From Variovorax sp. DXTD-1 (GTDB lineage Bacteria > Pseudomonadota > Gammaproteobacteria > Burkholderiales > Burkholderiaceae_C): a stretch of DNA of 64,000 nt. The stretch lies in the NCBI RefSeq assembly GCF_003984625.1, contig NZ_RWKH01000002.1:186001-250000 (forward strand), read 5' to 3'. The notes beneath the pieces are model-generated. The model made no database searches, had not been told where the DNA came from, and worked only from the letters and a program-made list of their open reading frames with translations. Made by a program: the position numbers and the translations under genes. The first letter of the stretch is position 1. Every line of letters starts with the position of its first letter. Positions 50,043 to 60,864 of this stretch are shown here, one piece after another.

Positions 50043-50648
50043 TCAGGTATTGAAACCGGCGCTGCGAAGAAGCTGCGCGGTCTCGAACATCGGGAGTCCC
50101 ATGATGCCCGAATAGGACCCGCTGATGTGTTCGATGAACGCAGCCGCCGCCCCTTGAATTGCATAGGCGCCTGCCTTGCCGAGCGGCTCGCCGCTTGCGG
50201 CATAGCGCGCGATCTGCTTCTTGCCGATGGCCGCGAAGCGCACGCGCGAAACGCTGAGCGCCGCATGGCGGCGGCGGCCGTGCTGCAGCGCTACGGCCGT
50301 CAGCACGCGGTGGGTGCTGCCGGACAGGAGCGCGAGCATGCGCTCGGCATCGCGTGCGTCGTCGGGCTTGCCGAGGATGGTGCGGCCGAGCGCGACCGTG
50401 GTGTCTGCGCAGAGCACCGGCGCATCGGCCAGGCCGAGGCGCTTGCGCCGCGCAACGGCGGCATCGAGCTTGAGCGCCGTGACGCGCTGCACATAGGCAG
50501 TGGGCGATTCGTTGGGCAACGCCGCTTCGAGCGATTCGGCGTTTTCGTCAGGGCCGGCAAGCAGCAGTTCGTGGCGAACGCCAAGTTGGCCGAGCAGTTG
50601 GGCACGGCGCGGGCTCTGCGACGCGAGATAGATGAAGTCTGGTGTCAT
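50043..50648 (-). CDS. maf: Maf-family nucleotide pyrophosphatase
   Basis: 201 residues. [12 protein letters not shown] is the family signature, with [20 protein letters not shown] and [20 protein letters not shown]. Hydrolyses non-canonical or dTTP/UTP-type nucleotides; linked to septum control. Start overlaps the rlmH stop. Confidence 0.92.
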   Translation of the reverse strand: MTPDFIYLASQSPRRAQLLGQLGVRHELLLAGPDENAESLEAALPNESPTAYVQRVTALKLDAAVARRKRLGLADAPVLCADTTVALGRTILGKPDDARDAERMLALLSGSTHRVLTAVALQHGRRRHAALSVSRVRFAAIGKKQIARYAASGEPLGKAGAYAIQGAAAAFIEHISGSYSGIMGLPMFETAQLLRSAGFNT

Positions 50649-51112
50649 TCCCGGTGGTACGGATGGCCCGCGTTGACGGACCAGGCCCGGTACAGCTGCT
50701 CGACCAGCAGCACGCGCGCCATGGCGTGCGGCAGGGTCAGGTCGGACAAGCGAATGCGTTCATGCGCCGCGGCCTTGAAAGCCGGGTCGAGCCCGTCGGG
50801 CCCGCCGATGACGAGCGCCACATCGTCGCCCTCGCCTTGCCAGCTTTGCAGGCGCGCGGCCAGTGCCTTGGTGGTGAGCGCGGTGCCGCGCTCGTCGAGC
50901 ACCACGATGCGCATGCCCCTGGCAATGGCGCCTTCGATGCGCTCGCGTTCGGCGGCGTAAAGCGTTTCGAGCGACTTGGAGCCGCGGGGTTCGGTCTTGA
51001 CCGCGCGCAGCTCAAGCTTGAGTTCCGGCGGGAAGCGCTTGGCGTAGTCGTCCCAGGCAGTCTGCGCCCAGTCGGGCATGCGCTGCCCGACGGCGACCAC
51101 CAGGAGCTTCAT
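50645..51112 (-). CDS. rlmH: 23S rRNA m3-pseudouridine1915 methyltransferase RlmH
   Basis: 155 residues, the exact usual length. SPOUT fold with [47 protein letters not shown] and [20 protein letters not shown], and C-terminal YHRE. ATGA overlaps on both sides. Confidence 0.96.
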   Translation of the reverse strand: MKLLVVAVGQRMPDWAQTAWDDYAKRFPPELKLELRAVKTEPRGSKSLETLYAAERERIEGAIARGMRIVVLDERGTALTTKALAARLQSWQGEGDDVALVIGGPDGLDPAFKAAAHERIRLSDLTLPHAMARVLLVEQLYRAWSVNAGHPYHRE

Positions 51113-51774
51113 GCGCGGCGCGCTGGCGCCTTCTTGGCAGGCGCCTTCTTTGCCGCGGGCTTCTTCGCGGCGGGCTTGCCGACGACCTTGACCGGCACGC
51201 GCGCGGTCGTGGTCTTCTTGGCGGGCGCCTTCTTGGCGGCGGTTTTCTTCGCCGGGCTCCGGCTGGCCTTCTCGGCCTTGGCTTCCTGCTCGGCCGCGCG
51301 GATGGCGGTCTTGGCCGCGCTGGTGCGGCGCAGGTTCGGCATCTTGGCGGCGACGGGCTTCTTCTCCTCGGTCACCTTGGCGGCGGTTGCAAGGGCCGGC
51401 TTGGTGCCGCCGAGCTTGGCGCGCACGGGCTTGTCGCCCCAGATCTCTTCGAGGTGGTAGTACTGGCGGATGGCGGGCTGCATGATGTGCGCCACGGCCG
51501 CGCCGCAGTCCACGATGATCCACTCGCCGTTGTCCTCGCCCTCGATGCGCGGCTTGCCGAAGCCGGCCTCGCGCACCGCGTCGCGAACACTCGCGGCCAG
51601 CGCCTTGGTCTGGCGGTTGGAGGTGCCCGAGGCAACGATCACGCGCTCGAACAGCGGCGAAAGATGCTCTGTGTCGAAAACCTGAATGTCCTGCGCCTTG
51701 ACGTCTTCGAGTCCATCGATGATGGCTCGCTGGAGTTTCTGGGTGTCTTTCTTGGCGGCGGCTTCAGTGGTCAT
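51109..51774 (-). CDS. rsfS: Ribosomal silencing factor RsfS with Lys/Ala-rich tail
   Basis: 221 residues. The RsfS core (about 10-118) has [56 protein letters not shown] and [10 protein letters not shown]. It binds L14 and stops subunit joining. From about 119 to 221 a basic Lys/Ala/Pro tail follows, with repeated KKAPAKK and AAKKPAAKK units like histone H1/AlgP, absent from the usual about 110-residue protein. Overlaps neighbours by ATGA. Confidence 0.93.
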   Translation of the reverse strand: MTTEAAAKKDTQKLQRAIIDGLEDVKAQDIQVFDTEHLSPLFERVIVASGTSNRQTKALAASVRDAVREAGFGKPRIEGEDNGEWIIVDCGAAVAHIMQPAIRQYYHLEEIWGDKPVRAKLGGTKPALATAAKVTEEKKPVAAKMPNLRRTSAAKTAIRAAEQEAKAEKASRSPAKKTAAKKAPAKKTTTARVPVKVVGKPAAKKPAAKKAPAKKAPARRA

Positions 51775-52400
51775 CAGGCAGGGCGGTAAAGGTGGTGTTG
51801 GTCAATATAGCGTGCAACGGCGGGCGGAACCAGCGAGGAAATGTCCTCGCCAAGCGCCGCGCGCCGCCGGATTTCGGTGGCGCTGGTGTCCATGGCCGGC
51901 AATTCGAGCGCTTCGAAACGTGCGCCAGCGGGAAGGCCGGGCAGCATTTTCGGATCAAAACGAGCAATGCCGCCCGTCGATAGTGCGCGATACGCTACAG
52001 AAACAATAGCAATGCCGAGTATAGCCTGCCAGCCATGCCATGTGGGCAAGGCGGTGGCCTGGTCGGCGCCCATGATCAAGACCAGTTGCGCACCGGGTTG
52101 TTCATTCCGCAACTCATGCAGGGTATCGAGCGTGTAGGTGGGGCCGTCGCGCAACACTTCGCGGCTGTCGACCACCACGGTGCCCGCGAGCCCTGCAAAT
52201 GCCAGCCGCGCCATCGCAAGACGGTCTTGCGCCGGCGTGAGCGTGCGGCTCTTGTGCCAGGCCTGGCCGGTGGGAATGACGTACAGTTCGGCCAGGCCAA
52301 GCTGCGAAAGCGCTGCTTCGGCCAAGGCCACGTGGGCGTTGTGAGGCGGATCGAATGCGCCGCCGAACACGCCGATGCGCGGAGCGCCGGAAAAACTCAC
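51774..52400 (-). CDS. nadD: Nicotinate-nucleotide adenylyltransferase
   Basis: 208 residues from a GTG start ([20 protein letters not shown]) overlapping the hemF stop as GTGA. Nucleotidyl-transferase [11 protein letters not shown] and the family SATEIRRR (as TSATEIRRR) are present. Makes deamido-NAD from nicotinate mononucleotide. nadD-rsfS is a conserved pair. Confidence 0.94.
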   Translation of the reverse strand: MSFSGAPRIGVFGGAFDPPHNAHVALAEAALSQLGLAELYVIPTGQAWHKSRTLTPAQDRLAMARLAFAGLAGTVVVDSREVLRDGPTYTLDTLHELRNEQPGAQLVLIMGADQATALPTWHGWQAILGIAIVSVAYRALSTGGIARFDPKMLPGLPAGARFEALELPAMDTSATEIRRRAALGEDISSLVPPAVARYIDQHHLYRPA

Positions 52401-53314
52401 AACCAGTCGCGCCGCACGATGAAGTCGCTGTACAGCGCGGCTTCGGGGCTGCCCGGTTCGGGTTGCTGGCGATAGGCCCAGCTCGCAAGCGGCGGCATCG
52501 ACAGCAGGATCGATTCGGTGCGTCCCCCCGATTGCAGCCCGAAATGCGTGCCGCGGTCCCACACCAGGTTGAACTCGACGTACCGCCCGCGCCGATAGAG
52601 TTGGAACGCCCGCTCGCGCTCGCCCCACGGGGTGCCGCGGCGCCGCTCGACGATCGGCAGGTAGGCCGGCAGAAAACCGTCACCCACGGAACGCAGCATG
52701 GCAAAACCGTTCTCGAAGCCGTCTTCGGCAAAGTCGTCGAAAAAGATGCCGCCGATGCCGCGCTGCTCATTGCGGTGCTTCAGAAAGAAATACTCGTCGC
52801 ACCACGTCTTGAAGCGCGGGTATTTGTCGTCGCCGAATGCAGCGAGCGAATCGCGGCATGCGGTGTGAAAGTGCACCGCGTCTTCCTCGAAGCCGTAGCA
52901 AGGCGTCAGGTCCATGCCCCCGCCGAACCAGCACACCGGGTCCTTGCTTTCGGGCAATGCGGCCAGCATGCGCACGTTCATGTGAACGATGGGTACGTAA
53001 GGGTTGCGCGGATGGAACACCAGCGAAACGCCCATGGCTTCGAAGGGAGCGCCAGCAAGTTCAGGCCTGTTCTGCGTGGCCGATGGAGGCAGCCTGGGCC
53101 CGCGCACCTGCGAGAAACCGCAGCCCGCGCGCTCGAACAGATCTCCGCCTTCGAGAATGCAGGTAAGGCCGTGGCCCTGCAGGCTTTCTCCGGGTTCCTT
53201 TTGCCAGGCATCGCGCGTGCAGGCGCCGCCGTCCGCCGCTTCTACCGCTTCGACGATCTGCTGCTGGAGGCCGCGCAGGTAGTCGCCGACCGCCGCCGGA
53301 TTGGTCTGCTGCAT
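52397..53314 (-). CDS. hemF: Oxygen-dependent coproporphyrinogen III oxidase
   Basis: 305 residues. Signature regions: [51 protein letters not shown] and [20 protein letters not shown]. Converts coproporphyrinogen III to protoporphyrinogen IX with O2, pointing to aerobic growth. The ATG lies in the purD stop. Confidence 0.96.
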   Translation of the reverse strand: MQQTNPAAVGDYLRGLQQQIVEAVEAADGGACTRDAWQKEPGESLQGHGLTCILEGGDLFERAGCGFSQVRGPRLPPSATQNRPELAGAPFEAMGVSLVFHPRNPYVPIVHMNVRMLAALPESKDPVCWFGGGMDLTPCYGFEEDAVHFHTACRDSLAAFGDDKYPRFKTWCDEYFFLKHRNEQRGIGGIFFDDFAEDGFENGFAMLRSVGDGFLPAYLPIVERRRGTPWGERERAFQLYRRGRYVEFNLVWDRGTHFGLQSGGRTESILLSMPPLASWAYRQQPEPGSPEAALYSDFIVRRDWL

Positions 53315-54612
53315 CAAGCCTGCGGGTTGTTGCGCGCGTGAACCGCGCGGTACCCGATGTCCTTGCGGTACTGCGCGCCGTCGAAGTTGATGCGCGCCGC
53401 CACTTCATAAGCCCGCTGCTGCGCGAGCTTCACGCTGTCCGCCAATACGGTGACGCAAAGCACGCGGCCACCGCTGGTCTTCAGTTCGCCGTCTTGCTGC
53501 GTGGTGCCGGCATGGAACACCACGGCATCGGGCGCCTCGGCCGGAATGCCCGTGATGCGGTCGCCCTTGCGCGGCGACAGCGGGTAGCCGTGCGCCGCCA
53601 TCACCACACCCAGCGCCACGCGCCGATCCCATTGCAGCTCGACCTGGTCGAGCGTGCCGTCGGTCGCGTGCCAGAACACTTCGAACAGGTCGGACTTGAG
53701 CCGCATCATGATCGGCTGCGTCTCGGGGTCGCCCATGCGGCAGTTGAACTCGAGCGTCTTGGGGTGGCCCGACGGATCGATCATGAGGCCGGCGTAGAGA
53801 AAGCCGGTGTACGGAATGCCGTCTTTTTCCATGCCGCGGATCGTCGGCAGGATGATCTCGCGCATGGCACGCGCGTGCACCTCGGCCGTGACCACGGGCG
53901 CGGGCGAATAGGCGCCCATGCCGCCGGTGTTGGGCCCTTCGTCGTTGTCGAGCAGGCGCTTGTGGTCCTGGCTGGTGGCCAGCGCGGTCACGTTCTTGCC
54001 GTCGCACAGCACGATGAAGCTGGCTTCCTCGCCCTGCAGGAATTCTTCGATGACGACGCGCGCGCCGCCGTCGTTGTGGGACACGCCGAACTTGTTGTCG
54101 ACCAGCATGAAGTCGACCGCCTCGTGGGCTTCCTGCGCCGTCATGGCCACCACCACGCCCTTGCCCGCGGCCAGGCCGTCGGCCTTGACGACGATGGGCG
54201 CGCCCTTGGCATCGATGTACGCGTGGGCCGCGGCCGCATCGGTAAAGGCTTCGTACTCGGCCGTGGGAATCTTGTGGCGCTTCATGAACGCCTTCGAAAA
54301 CGCCTTGGAGCTTTCGAGCTGCGCCGCGGCCTGCGTGGGGCCGAAGATGCGCAGGCCGTGCGCGCGGAATTCATCCACCACGCCGGCAGCCAATGGCGCC
54401 TCGGGGCCGACCACGGTCAGAGCGATCTTTTCCTTCATGGCCCACTCGCGCAGCGCGGCGGGCTCGGTGATGTCGATGCAGTCGTAGCGCTCGTCGCTCA
54501 CGGTGCCACCGTTGCCCGGCGCCACATACACGCGGCTGACCCGGTTGGCCTGCGCCAGGCGCCACGCCAAGGCGTGTTCGCGGCCCCCTCCTCCAATTAC
54601 CAGTACCTTCAT
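53314..54612 (-). CDS. purD: Phosphoribosylamine-glycine ligase
   Basis: 432 residues. ATP-grasp enzyme: [54 protein letters not shown] and [12 protein letters not shown]. Second step of purine synthesis (GAR synthetase). 28 bp below yebC. Confidence 0.96.
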   Translation of the reverse strand: MKVLVIGGGGREHALAWRLAQANRVSRVYVAPGNGGTVSDERYDCIDITEPAALREWAMKEKIALTVVGPEAPLAAGVVDEFRAHGLRIFGPTQAAAQLESSKAFSKAFMKRHKIPTAEYEAFTDAAAAHAYIDAKGAPIVVKADGLAAGKGVVVAMTAQEAHEAVDFMLVDNKFGVSHNDGGARVVIEEFLQGEEASFIVLCDGKNVTALATSQDHKRLLDNDEGPNTGGMGAYSPAPVVTAEVHARAMREIILPTIRGMEKDGIPYTGFLYAGLMIDPSGHPKTLEFNCRMGDPETQPIMMRLKSDLFEVFWHATDGTLDQVELQWDRRVALGVVMAAHGYPLSPRKGDRITGIPAEAPDAVVFHAGTTQQDGELKTSGGRVLCVTVLADSVKLAQQRAYEVAARINFDGAQYRKDIGYRAVHARNNPQA

Positions 54613-54640
54613 TCGCAGGCCTTCATTCGCTGTATGTCGT

Positions 54641-55366
54641 TCATTCGGAAAGCGCTGCGTTGTGATAGACCTCCTGGACATCGTCCAGGTCTTCGAGCAC
54701 ATCGAGCAGCTTCTGCATCTTGGCCGCGTCTTCGCCGGTTATTTCGACGGTGTTTTCAGGCCGCATGGTGACCTCGGCCACCTCGGGCTTCAACCCGGCG
54801 GCTTCCAGCGCGTTCTTCACGGCTTCAAAGTCCCCGACGGCGGTGAGCACCTCGATGGCGCCGTCGTCGTCGGTCACCACGTCTTCGGCGCCGGCTTCGA
54901 GCGCGAGCTCCATCACCTTGTCTTCATCGGTGCCGGGCGCAAAGATGATCTGGCCGCAGTGCTTGAATTGAAAGGCCACCGAGCCTTCGGTGCCCATGTT
55001 GCCGCCGTGCTTGGAAAATGCGTGGCGCACTTCGGCCACGGTACGCACGCGGTTGTCGGTCATGGTGTCGACGATGATTGCCGCGCCGCCAATTCCGTAC
55101 CCCTCGTAACGAATTTCTTCGTAATTCACGCCTTCGAGGTTGCCGGTGGCCTTGTCGATGTTGCGCTTGACGGTGTCGATCGGCAGGTTGACGGCCTTGG
55201 CTTTTTCCACCGCCAGCCGCAACCGGGGGTTAGCACTGAGGTCGCCACCGCCAGTGCGGGCGGCCACCGTGATTTCGCGAATGGCGCGCGTCCAGAGCTT
55301 GCCGCGCTTCTCGTCCTGGCGGCCCTTCCGGTGCTGAATATTTGCCCATTTGCTATGTCCGGCCAT
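54641..55366 (-). CDS. yebC: YebC/PmpR-family regulator
   Basis: 241 residues starting [20 protein letters not shown], the family hallmark; also [20 protein letters not shown] and [24 protein letters not shown]1-like proteins bind DNA or the ribosome and tune translation of proline-rich stretches. First gene of the minus-strand operon through rng. Confidence 0.95.
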   Translation of the reverse strand: MAGHSKWANIQHRKGRQDEKRGKLWTRAIREITVAARTGGGDLSANPRLRLAVEKAKAVNLPIDTVKRNIDKATGNLEGVNYEEIRYEGYGIGGAAIIVDTMTDNRVRTVAEVRHAFSKHGGNMGTEGSVAFQFKHCGQIIFAPGTDEDKVMELALEAGAEDVVTDDDGAIEVLTAVGDFEAVKNALEAAGLKPEVAEVTMRPENTVEITGEDAAKMQKLLDVLEDLDDVQEVYHNAALSE

Positions 55367-55482
55367 GACTTCTTTCTCGCAATCCTGTGTTTTCAAAGCA
55401 GGCTCCGAGTTTACTGTCCGGCGCACACAACGGCCCGGGCGGCGGCGCCAAAGCGGCCAGGTCTTTTGGTGATAATCCTTCG

Positions 55483-56271
55483 ATGACGCCATCGCCTTCT
55501 GTTGCTCCCGGGAATCCGGCCATCCTGCCGCCGCACACCCCCTTGCCCCTGTATTACAAGAACGAGGCGGAGCACCAGGCATTCCTGCGCCGCATCTTCG
55601 ACAGCACCGCCGCCGACTACGACCGCATCGAAAGCGTGCTCGCCTTCGGCACTGGTCCGGCATACCGGCGGGCCGCGCTGACGCAGGCCGGCCTCGTTGC
55701 GGGCGCGCAGGTGCTCGACGTCGGCATCGGCACCGGGCTGGTCGCGCGCGAGGCGCTCAAGATCATCGGCCCGACGGGCAAGCTGGTGGGCGTCGATCCC
55801 AGCGTGGGAATGATGGAACAGATCAATCTGCCGGGCGTGGAACTGGTTCCGGGCGTGGCGGAATCGCTGCCCCGGCCCGATGCCAGCTGCGACTTCGTGA
55901 GCATGGGCTACGCCATGCGCCACATCAGCGACGTGGCTGCCGCGTTCAGCGAGTTCCACCGCGTGCTGCGCCCCGGCGGACGCCTGGTGGTGCTCGAAAT
56001 CACCAAGCCGCAGGGCCGCATCGCCACCGCCCTGCTCAAGGGCTACATGCGCGCTGTGGTGCCGTTGATTGCCCGCGTCGTCGGCCGCCGCAGCAACACC
56101 TCGGAGCTGTGGCGCTACTACTGGGACACCATCGAAGCCTGCATTCCGCCCGAGCGCGTGCTGGAGGCATTGCGCGCCGCGGGGTTCACCGAAGTGCGGC
56201 GGCATGCGAGCCTGGGCGTTTTTTCCGAATACATGGCCCGCAAGCCAGAAAACACCGTCGAGGCCGGCTGA
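55483..56271 (+). CDS. UbiE/COQ5-like SAM methyltransferase
   Basis: 262 residues from the ATG at 55483. SAM site [17 protein letters not shown], then [13 protein letters not shown] and [13 protein letters not shown], in the style of UbiE. Leads the plus-strand pigment genes, one base before the chorismatase. It may modify the aryl head or act in quinone synthesis; the overlap-like spacing favours the pigment cluster. Confidence 0.75.
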   Translation: MTPSPSVAPGNPAILPPHTPLPLYYKNEAEHQAFLRRIFDSTAADYDRIESVLAFGTGPAYRRAALTQAGLVAGAQVLDVGIGTGLVAREALKIIGPTGKLVGVDPSVGMMEQINLPGVELVPGVAESLPRPDASCDFVSMGYAMRHISDVAAAFSEFHRVLRPGGRLVVLEITKPQGRIATALLKGYMRAVVPLIARVVGRRSNTSELWRYYWDTIEACIPPERVLEALRAAGFTEVRRHASLGVFSEYMARKPENTVEAG

Positions 56272-56272
56272 C

Positions 56273-57301
56273 GTGCGAGTACAGGGCGAAATTTCTCATC
56301 TGCGCGTCGAGCGCCTTTCACTGTCCGACAGCCTTGCGCTGACCGCCAACGGCACCGCGCCTTTTGCGGCGCTCGGCTACGGCACGCCGCACGGGCTGGC
56401 ATGGATGCCGACCGTCAACGCGCGTGTGCTTTCCCCGCAGGGCGCCATGGCCGACGTGTGGCACGTGAACGGCGGGCAGGTCCAATCGGGCACCACCGGC
56501 ATCGCACGCTGGCGCAGCAACGGCCACTGGCTGCTCGGCGCCATCGACATCGACGAATCCGCGGAAAAACAGAACCTCGCCGAAATCGCGCACAGCGCCT
56601 ACCGCGACCTCTTCAAGACGCTCGACCACGCCGCCACGCCGCACCTGCTGCGCATCTGGAACTACCTGCCGCAGATCAATGCCGACGGCGGCGGGCTGGA
56701 GCGATACCGCCAGTTCAACCTCGGTCGGCAAGAAGCGTTTTTCGAGGCCGGCCGCGCTGCCTTCGAAGGCGCCCCTGCGGCGTGTGCGCTGGGCATTCAC
56801 CAGGGCGCGTTGTCCATTCGGTTCCTGGCCGGGCAAACGGCGCCCGTGCCGGTCGAGAATCCGCGCCAGGTTTCGGCCTACCGCTATCCCGAAACCTACG
56901 GCCCGCGCTCGCCCACCTTTTCGCGCGCCGCGCTGGCGGATGTCGGCAATGGCGACGTGGCGCTTTTCATCTCGGGCACCGCGAGCATCGTGGGCCACGA
57001 AACCGTTCACCAGGGAGACGTGCTGGAGCAAACGCGCGAAACGCTGCGCAACCTCGAGGCGGTGATCGCGGCGGCCAACAGCCAGGTCACGGCCACGTTT
57101 TCGCTCGCCATGCTCGACTGCGTGGTTTATGTGCGCCGTCCGGCCGACACCGACGCGGTGCGCAGCGTGCTCGAGAACGCGCTGGGCGCCGACGCGCCGA
57201 TGATTCGCCATGCGGTCTACCTGGAGGCGGACATCTGCCGCAGCGACCTGCTGGTGGAGATCGAAGCCCATGCCGTCGCGCCGGGTTGCCTGCGGGCCTG
57301 A
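56273..57301 (+). CDS. Chorismatase / hydroxybenzoate synthase, XanB2-like
   Basis: 342 residues from GTG. Pieces typical of the FkbO/Hyg5/XanB2 chorismatase family: LRIWNYLPQINADGGGLERY, RQFNLGRQEAFFEAG, RSPTFSRAALAD, LFISGTASIVGHETVHQGD. XanB2-type enzymes turn chorismate into 3- and 4-hydroxybenzoate, the starter for xanthomonadin-type aryl polyenes. Placement in this cluster supports that role. Confidence 0.85.
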   Translation: MRVQGEISHLRVERLSLSDSLALTANGTAPFAALGYGTPHGLAWMPTVNARVLSPQGAMADVWHVNGGQVQSGTTGIARWRSNGHWLLGAIDIDESAEKQNLAEIAHSAYRDLFKTLDHAATPHLLRIWNYLPQINADGGGLERYRQFNLGRQEAFFEAGRAAFEGAPAACALGIHQGALSIRFLAGQTAPVPVENPRQVSAYRYPETYGPRSPTFSRAALADVGNGDVALFISGTASIVGHETVHQGDVLEQTRETLRNLEAVIAAANSQVTATFSLAMLDCVVYVRRPADTDAVRSVLENALGADAPMIRHAVYLEADICRSDLLVEIEAHAVAPGCLRA

Positions 57302-57332
57302 CCCGTTGTTGCGATTCGACCGGACCGACGAG

Positions 57333-58136
57333 ATGTCGATGACCCGCGTGCTGCGCATTCTCACGACCATTCCGCTCGCGTTGATGCTCTACGCGCTGCT
57401 GCTGTTTCTGGGCCTGATTTCGCTGGCCTGGAACTTCGTCGCCATGCTGCTTTATCCGGTGATGCCGGAGGCACCCGCACGCAAGCTGGGCCGCCTGACC
57501 ATCGCCCTTGCCTACCGCATGTTCTGGGGCCTGGCCTCGGTGACCGGGATGATGCGCATCGATGCGAGCTGCCTCGACCCGATGCGCAGCGAGCCCGGCG
57601 TGATCTTCGTTGCCAACCACCCCACGATGCTCGATGCGCTGTTGCTGGTGGCGCGGCTGCCGCGCAGCGCCTGCATCATGAAGGCCGACCTGCTGCGCAA
57701 CATCTTTCTTGGCGCGGGTGCGCGTCTTGCGCGCTACATCAGCAACGAATCGGCGCGCACCATGGTGCGCCTGGCCGTGGCAGACCTCCGCAACGGCGGG
57801 CAGCTGGTCATTTTTCCGGAAGGCACGCGCACGGTAACGCCGCCGCTCAATCCCTTCGGACACGGCGTGACACTGATTGCCAAGCTCGCGCAGGCACCCA
57901 TCCAGACCGTGTTCATCGAAACCGATTCGCCGTACCTCAGCAAAGGCTGGCCGCTGTGGCGCGTGCCGCCGCTGCCCATTGTCTTCAAGCTGCGGCTGGG
58001 CGAGCGGTTTGCGCCCTTGCAGGACAGCCACGTGCTGCAATCGGAGCTGGAACAATATTTTCGCCAAAACATGGAACAGCGCGCCACCGACGCGTTCCCC
58101 GCATGCCAGACGCCTCGCGCACACACCTTGTCCTGA
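57333..58136 (+). CDS. Lysophospholipid-type acyltransferase
   Basis: 267 residues; an N-terminal membrane segment (LALMLYALLLFLGLISLAWN), the catalytic NHPTMLD (HX4D) and FPEGTRT motifs of PlsC-like enzymes. In aryl-polyene clusters such enzymes move the polyene chain onto a lipid or sugar carrier. Two ATGs (57333, 57339) are possible starts. It overlaps the glycosyltransferase gene by 34 bp. Confidence 0.85.
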   Translation: MSMTRVLRILTTIPLALMLYALLLFLGLISLAWNFVAMLLYPVMPEAPARKLGRLTIALAYRMFWGLASVTGMMRIDASCLDPMRSEPGVIFVANHPTMLDALLLVARLPRSACIMKADLLRNIFLGAGARLARYISNESARTMVRLAVADLRNGGQLVIFPEGTRTVTPPLNPFGHGVTLIAKLAQAPIQTVFIETDSPYLSKGWPLWRVPPLPIVFKLRLGERFAPLQDSHVLQSELEQYFRQNMEQRATDAFPACQTPRAHTLS

Positions 58137-58879
58137 TCCCCAGCTACAACACGGGCGAACGCCTGTTTTCGACCGTCGAAGCGGCGCGCGCCCAATGGAA
58201 CCCCGTGTGGGTGGTGGTGGACGGCAGCACGGACGGCACCGGCGAGCGCCTGCAGCAAATGGCCGCCAGCGACCCGGGCCTGCGCGTTTGGCTGCTGCCG
58301 CACAACCGGGGCAAGGGCGCGGCCGTGCTGCATGGCCTGCGCGCGGCACGCGAGGCCGGCTTCACGCATGCGCTGACCATGGATTCCGACGGCCAGCACC
58401 CGGCCGACCTGATTCCCTCTTTCATGACCGCATCGCAGGCGCGGCCTGAAACCATGGTGCTCGGGCGCCCGGTGTTCGATGCCTCCGCCCCGCTGCTGCG
58501 CGTGCGCGGAAGGCGCGTGTCCAACGGCTGGACCCAGCTCGAAACCCTGTTCGCCGGCGTCGGCGATTCGCTCTACGGATTTCGCGTGTACCCGGTGGCC
58601 GACCTGATCGCCGTGATGGCGCGGCAGCCGTGGATGCGCCGCTTCGACTTCGACACCGAAGCGGTCGTGCGGCTGGCCTGGCGCGGCGTCAAGCCCGTGA
58701 ACATCGATGCGCCGGTGAAATACCTGACCGCCGAGGAAGGCGGGGTTTCGCACTTCCGCTATGGGCGCGACAACGTGCTGCTGACGTGGATGCACACGCG
58801 GCTGATGGTCGAGTTCGTCTTGCGGCTGCCCGCGCTGCTGTGGCGCAAGGCGCGGCGCTTGCCGCCCTTTCAGCCCTGA
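58103..58879 (+). CDS. GT2 glycosyltransferase
   Basis: 258 residues: LVLIPSYNTGERLFSTVEAA, VVVDGSTDGT and the metal-binding TMDSDGQHP mark a family-2 transferase. No long membrane segments. Probably adds a sugar in polyene assembly. The start at 58103 lies inside the acyltransferase gene. Ends 13 bp before the convergent ketoreductase gene. Confidence 0.85.
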   Translation: MPDASRTHLVLIPSYNTGERLFSTVEAARAQWNPVWVVVDGSTDGTGERLQQMAASDPGLRVWLLPHNRGKGAAVLHGLRAAREAGFTHALTMDSDGQHPADLIPSFMTASQARPETMVLGRPVFDASAPLLRVRGRRVSNGWTQLETLFAGVGDSLYGFRVYPVADLIAVMARQPWMRRFDFDTEAVVRLAWRGVKPVNIDAPVKYLTAEEGGVSHFRYGRDNVLLTWMHTRLMVEFVLRLPALLWRKARRLPPFQP

Positions 58880-58892
58880 CGAACACGGGCGG

Positions 58893-59624
58893 TTAAATCA
58901 TTCCGCCGTTGATCGAAATCACCTGCCCTGTGATGTAGGCCGCCTCGTCGCTGGCCAGGAACGAAGCCAGCGCCGCCACTTCCTGCGGCGTTCCGGCGCG
59001 CTTCATCGGGACCATCTGGTTGACCATGGCGGGGTCGAAGGTTGCGTCGGCCATGGGCGACGCGATGATGCCCGGCGCAATGGCGTTGACCGTGACACCG
59101 CGCGACGCCACTTCGAGCGACAACGCCTTGGTCGCACTGTTGAGCGCACCCTTGGCGGCGGCATAGTTGACCTGTCCGCGGTTGCCGGTCAGCGCCGAGA
59201 CGGACGAGATATTGAGCACGCGGCCCCAACGCGTGCGCATCATCGGCAGCAGCAGCGGCTGCGTCACGCGAAAGAAGCCGTTGAGCGAAATGTCGATGAC
59301 CTTGTGCCACTGCTCGGCGCGCATGCCGGGCAGCACTGCGTCGTCGTGCACGCCGGCGTTGTTCACGACGATCTGGATCGCCCCGTCTTCGAGCATGCGC
59401 TCGCACGCCACGCGGCAGGCTTCATCACTCCGCAAATCGAACACATGGCACTCGGCCTTGCCGCCCGCGGCCGCAATCGTGGCCGCCAACTGCTCCACCG
59501 CTTCGGGACGCGAGTTGGCGTGCAGCAGCACCGTTGCGCCGTCGCGCGCCAGGCGCTCGGCCATGGCGGCGCCCAATGCGCCGCTGGCACCGGTGATCAG
59601 TGCGCGTTTTCCTTCAAGACTCAT
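58893..59624 (-). CDS. 3-oxoacyl-ACP reductase (FabG-like)
   Basis: 243 residues of the SDR family: GASGALGAA cofactor motif, VVNNAG, catalytic Ser in LNISSVSALTG and YAAAK (Tyr-Lys), C-terminal GQVISINGGMI. Reduces the keto group during polyene chain growth. Start overlaps the dehydratase stop (ATGA). Confidence 0.9.
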   Translation of the reverse strand: MSLEGKRALITGASGALGAAMAERLARDGATVLLHANSRPEAVEQLAATIAAAGGKAECHVFDLRSDEACRVACERMLEDGAIQIVVNNAGVHDDAVLPGMRAEQWHKVIDISLNGFFRVTQPLLLPMMRTRWGRVLNISSVSALTGNRGQVNYAAAKGALNSATKALSLEVASRGVTVNAIAPGIIASPMADATFDPAMVNQMVPMKRAGTPQEVAALASFLASDEAAYITGQVISINGGMI

Positions 59625-60094
59625 GAGGTGGTCGCTCCGGTTACCAGCGGCGTGTTCAGCACCACCACGGCGCGGCCTTCGGCCAGCATGAGGCCGTCGC
59701 TGTCCTTCACCGCGAATTCATAGAGGATCTGGTTCGTGTCGCCCGAGAGGCGCCGTGCCTGCACCTGCAGCGCGCCGGCAACGTCGTCGAGCCGCGCGAC
59801 CGAGAAGCGCGCGTTGCGCGCGCTCGCCAGAAAGCCGGCCGACGGCGTGCTTCCTTCGGCGGCCAGCAGACCGCCGTGCAGCGCCATCGCCTGCGCGGCG
59901 TATTCGATGGCACTGGGCGCGAGCAGGCCGCCCGCGGTGCGCAGCGGATTGTCCGGCTGCCCATGGGTGCGGGTGCTGCAGTGGATGGACTCGGCGTCCC
60001 AGCGGTCGAGGCGGTCGAGCAGGCACATGCTGCCGCTGTGCGGAATGCGCTGCGCAATACCCGCACGGTCGAGCGTTTGGGGGGCCGTTGTCAC
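59621..60094 (-). CDS. 3-hydroxyacyl-ACP dehydratase (hot-dog fold)
   Basis: 157 residues from a GTG overlapping the methyltransferase stop. PHSGSMCLLDRLDRWD and GLLAPSAIEYAAQAMALHGG resemble aryl-polyene dehydratases (ApeI/ApeP-type). It removes water to make the conjugated double bonds. Context supports the role. Confidence 0.8.
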   Translation of the reverse strand: MTTAPQTLDRAGIAQRIPHSGSMCLLDRLDRWDAESIHCSTRTHGQPDNPLRTAGGLLAPSAIEYAAQAMALHGGLLAAEGSTPSAGFLASARNARFSVARLDDVAGALQVQARRLSGDTNQILYEFAVKDSDGLMLAEGRAVVVLNTPLVTGATTS

Positions 60095-60864
60095 GCGGAA
60101 GGCTCCAGGTCGGCCACCAGCAGCACGTTGGCAAAGGGCGTGCCTTCGCTCATGGGCATGCTCTGCACGCTGAAACCCAGCCGCTGCAGCCCCGCGATCC
60201 AATCGGCCAGCGGACGGCCCCAGGTAGGCGACACCTTGTGGCCGCGGATGCGCGTTACCGTGCGGTCGACCCACTGGCTGATGGCAAAGCCGCGCTTGCT
60301 CGATGCATCGCCCACGCGCAGCAGCAGCCGTGCGTTCGGGTTGCCGCCGCGCTGCAATGCATCGCGCACGCGCTGCAGAACGCCGTCCTGCGCCTCGATG
60401 TTCACGTAGTGCAGCACGTCGAGGATCACGACCAGGTCGCAGTCCGGCAGCGCCGCCGAGCACATGTCGGCGCAGACCAGCTTCGGTGCCGGTTGCAGGT
60501 GGCCGATGGAGGCCTCGGCACGTGCCACGTCCTTGGGCATCAGCTCGATGCCGGTGTATTCGGCCGCCGCCGGCGTCGGCTTCCACGAAGCCGGCCAGCG
60601 GCCCCGTGCCTGCATCTGGCTCATCGATGCGAGCAGGCTCGCGAAGAGCCCCTGCCCGCAGCCGATGTCGACCACGCGGCGATGCTCCGCGCCGATCAAG
60701 CCGCGCTCGAGCAGACCGCGAAACACCGGGTCGCGCCCCAGCTTGCCGCGCGCGAAGTGCCAGGCAAAGCTGCCGCCCTTCTTGTAGGGAACGGTGGCGG
60801 CCTCATGCAGTTCGCGCCATGCGCTATCGGTCGTGCCGGTCGAAGAAGGCAGCACCGCGCTCAT
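60091..60864 (-). CDS. SAM-dependent methyltransferase
   Basis: 257 residues. SAM loop VVDIGCGQGLFASLLAS, then LVVILDVLHYVNIEAQD. N-terminal YKKGGSFAWHFARGKLGRDP recurs in methyltransferases of aryl-polyene clusters as I recall them. May methylate the aryl ring. Overlaps both neighbours by 4 bp. Confidence 0.82.
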   Translation of the reverse strand: MSAVLPSSTGTTDSAWRELHEAATVPYKKGGSFAWHFARGKLGRDPVFRGLLERGLIGAEHRRVVDIGCGQGLFASLLASMSQMQARGRWPASWKPTPAAAEYTGIELMPKDVARAEASIGHLQPAPKLVCADMCSAALPDCDLVVILDVLHYVNIEAQDGVLQRVRDALQRGGNPNARLLLRVGDASSKRGFAISQWVDRTVTRIRGHKVSPTWGRPLADWIAGLQRLGFSVQSMPMSEGTPFANVLLVADLEPSA

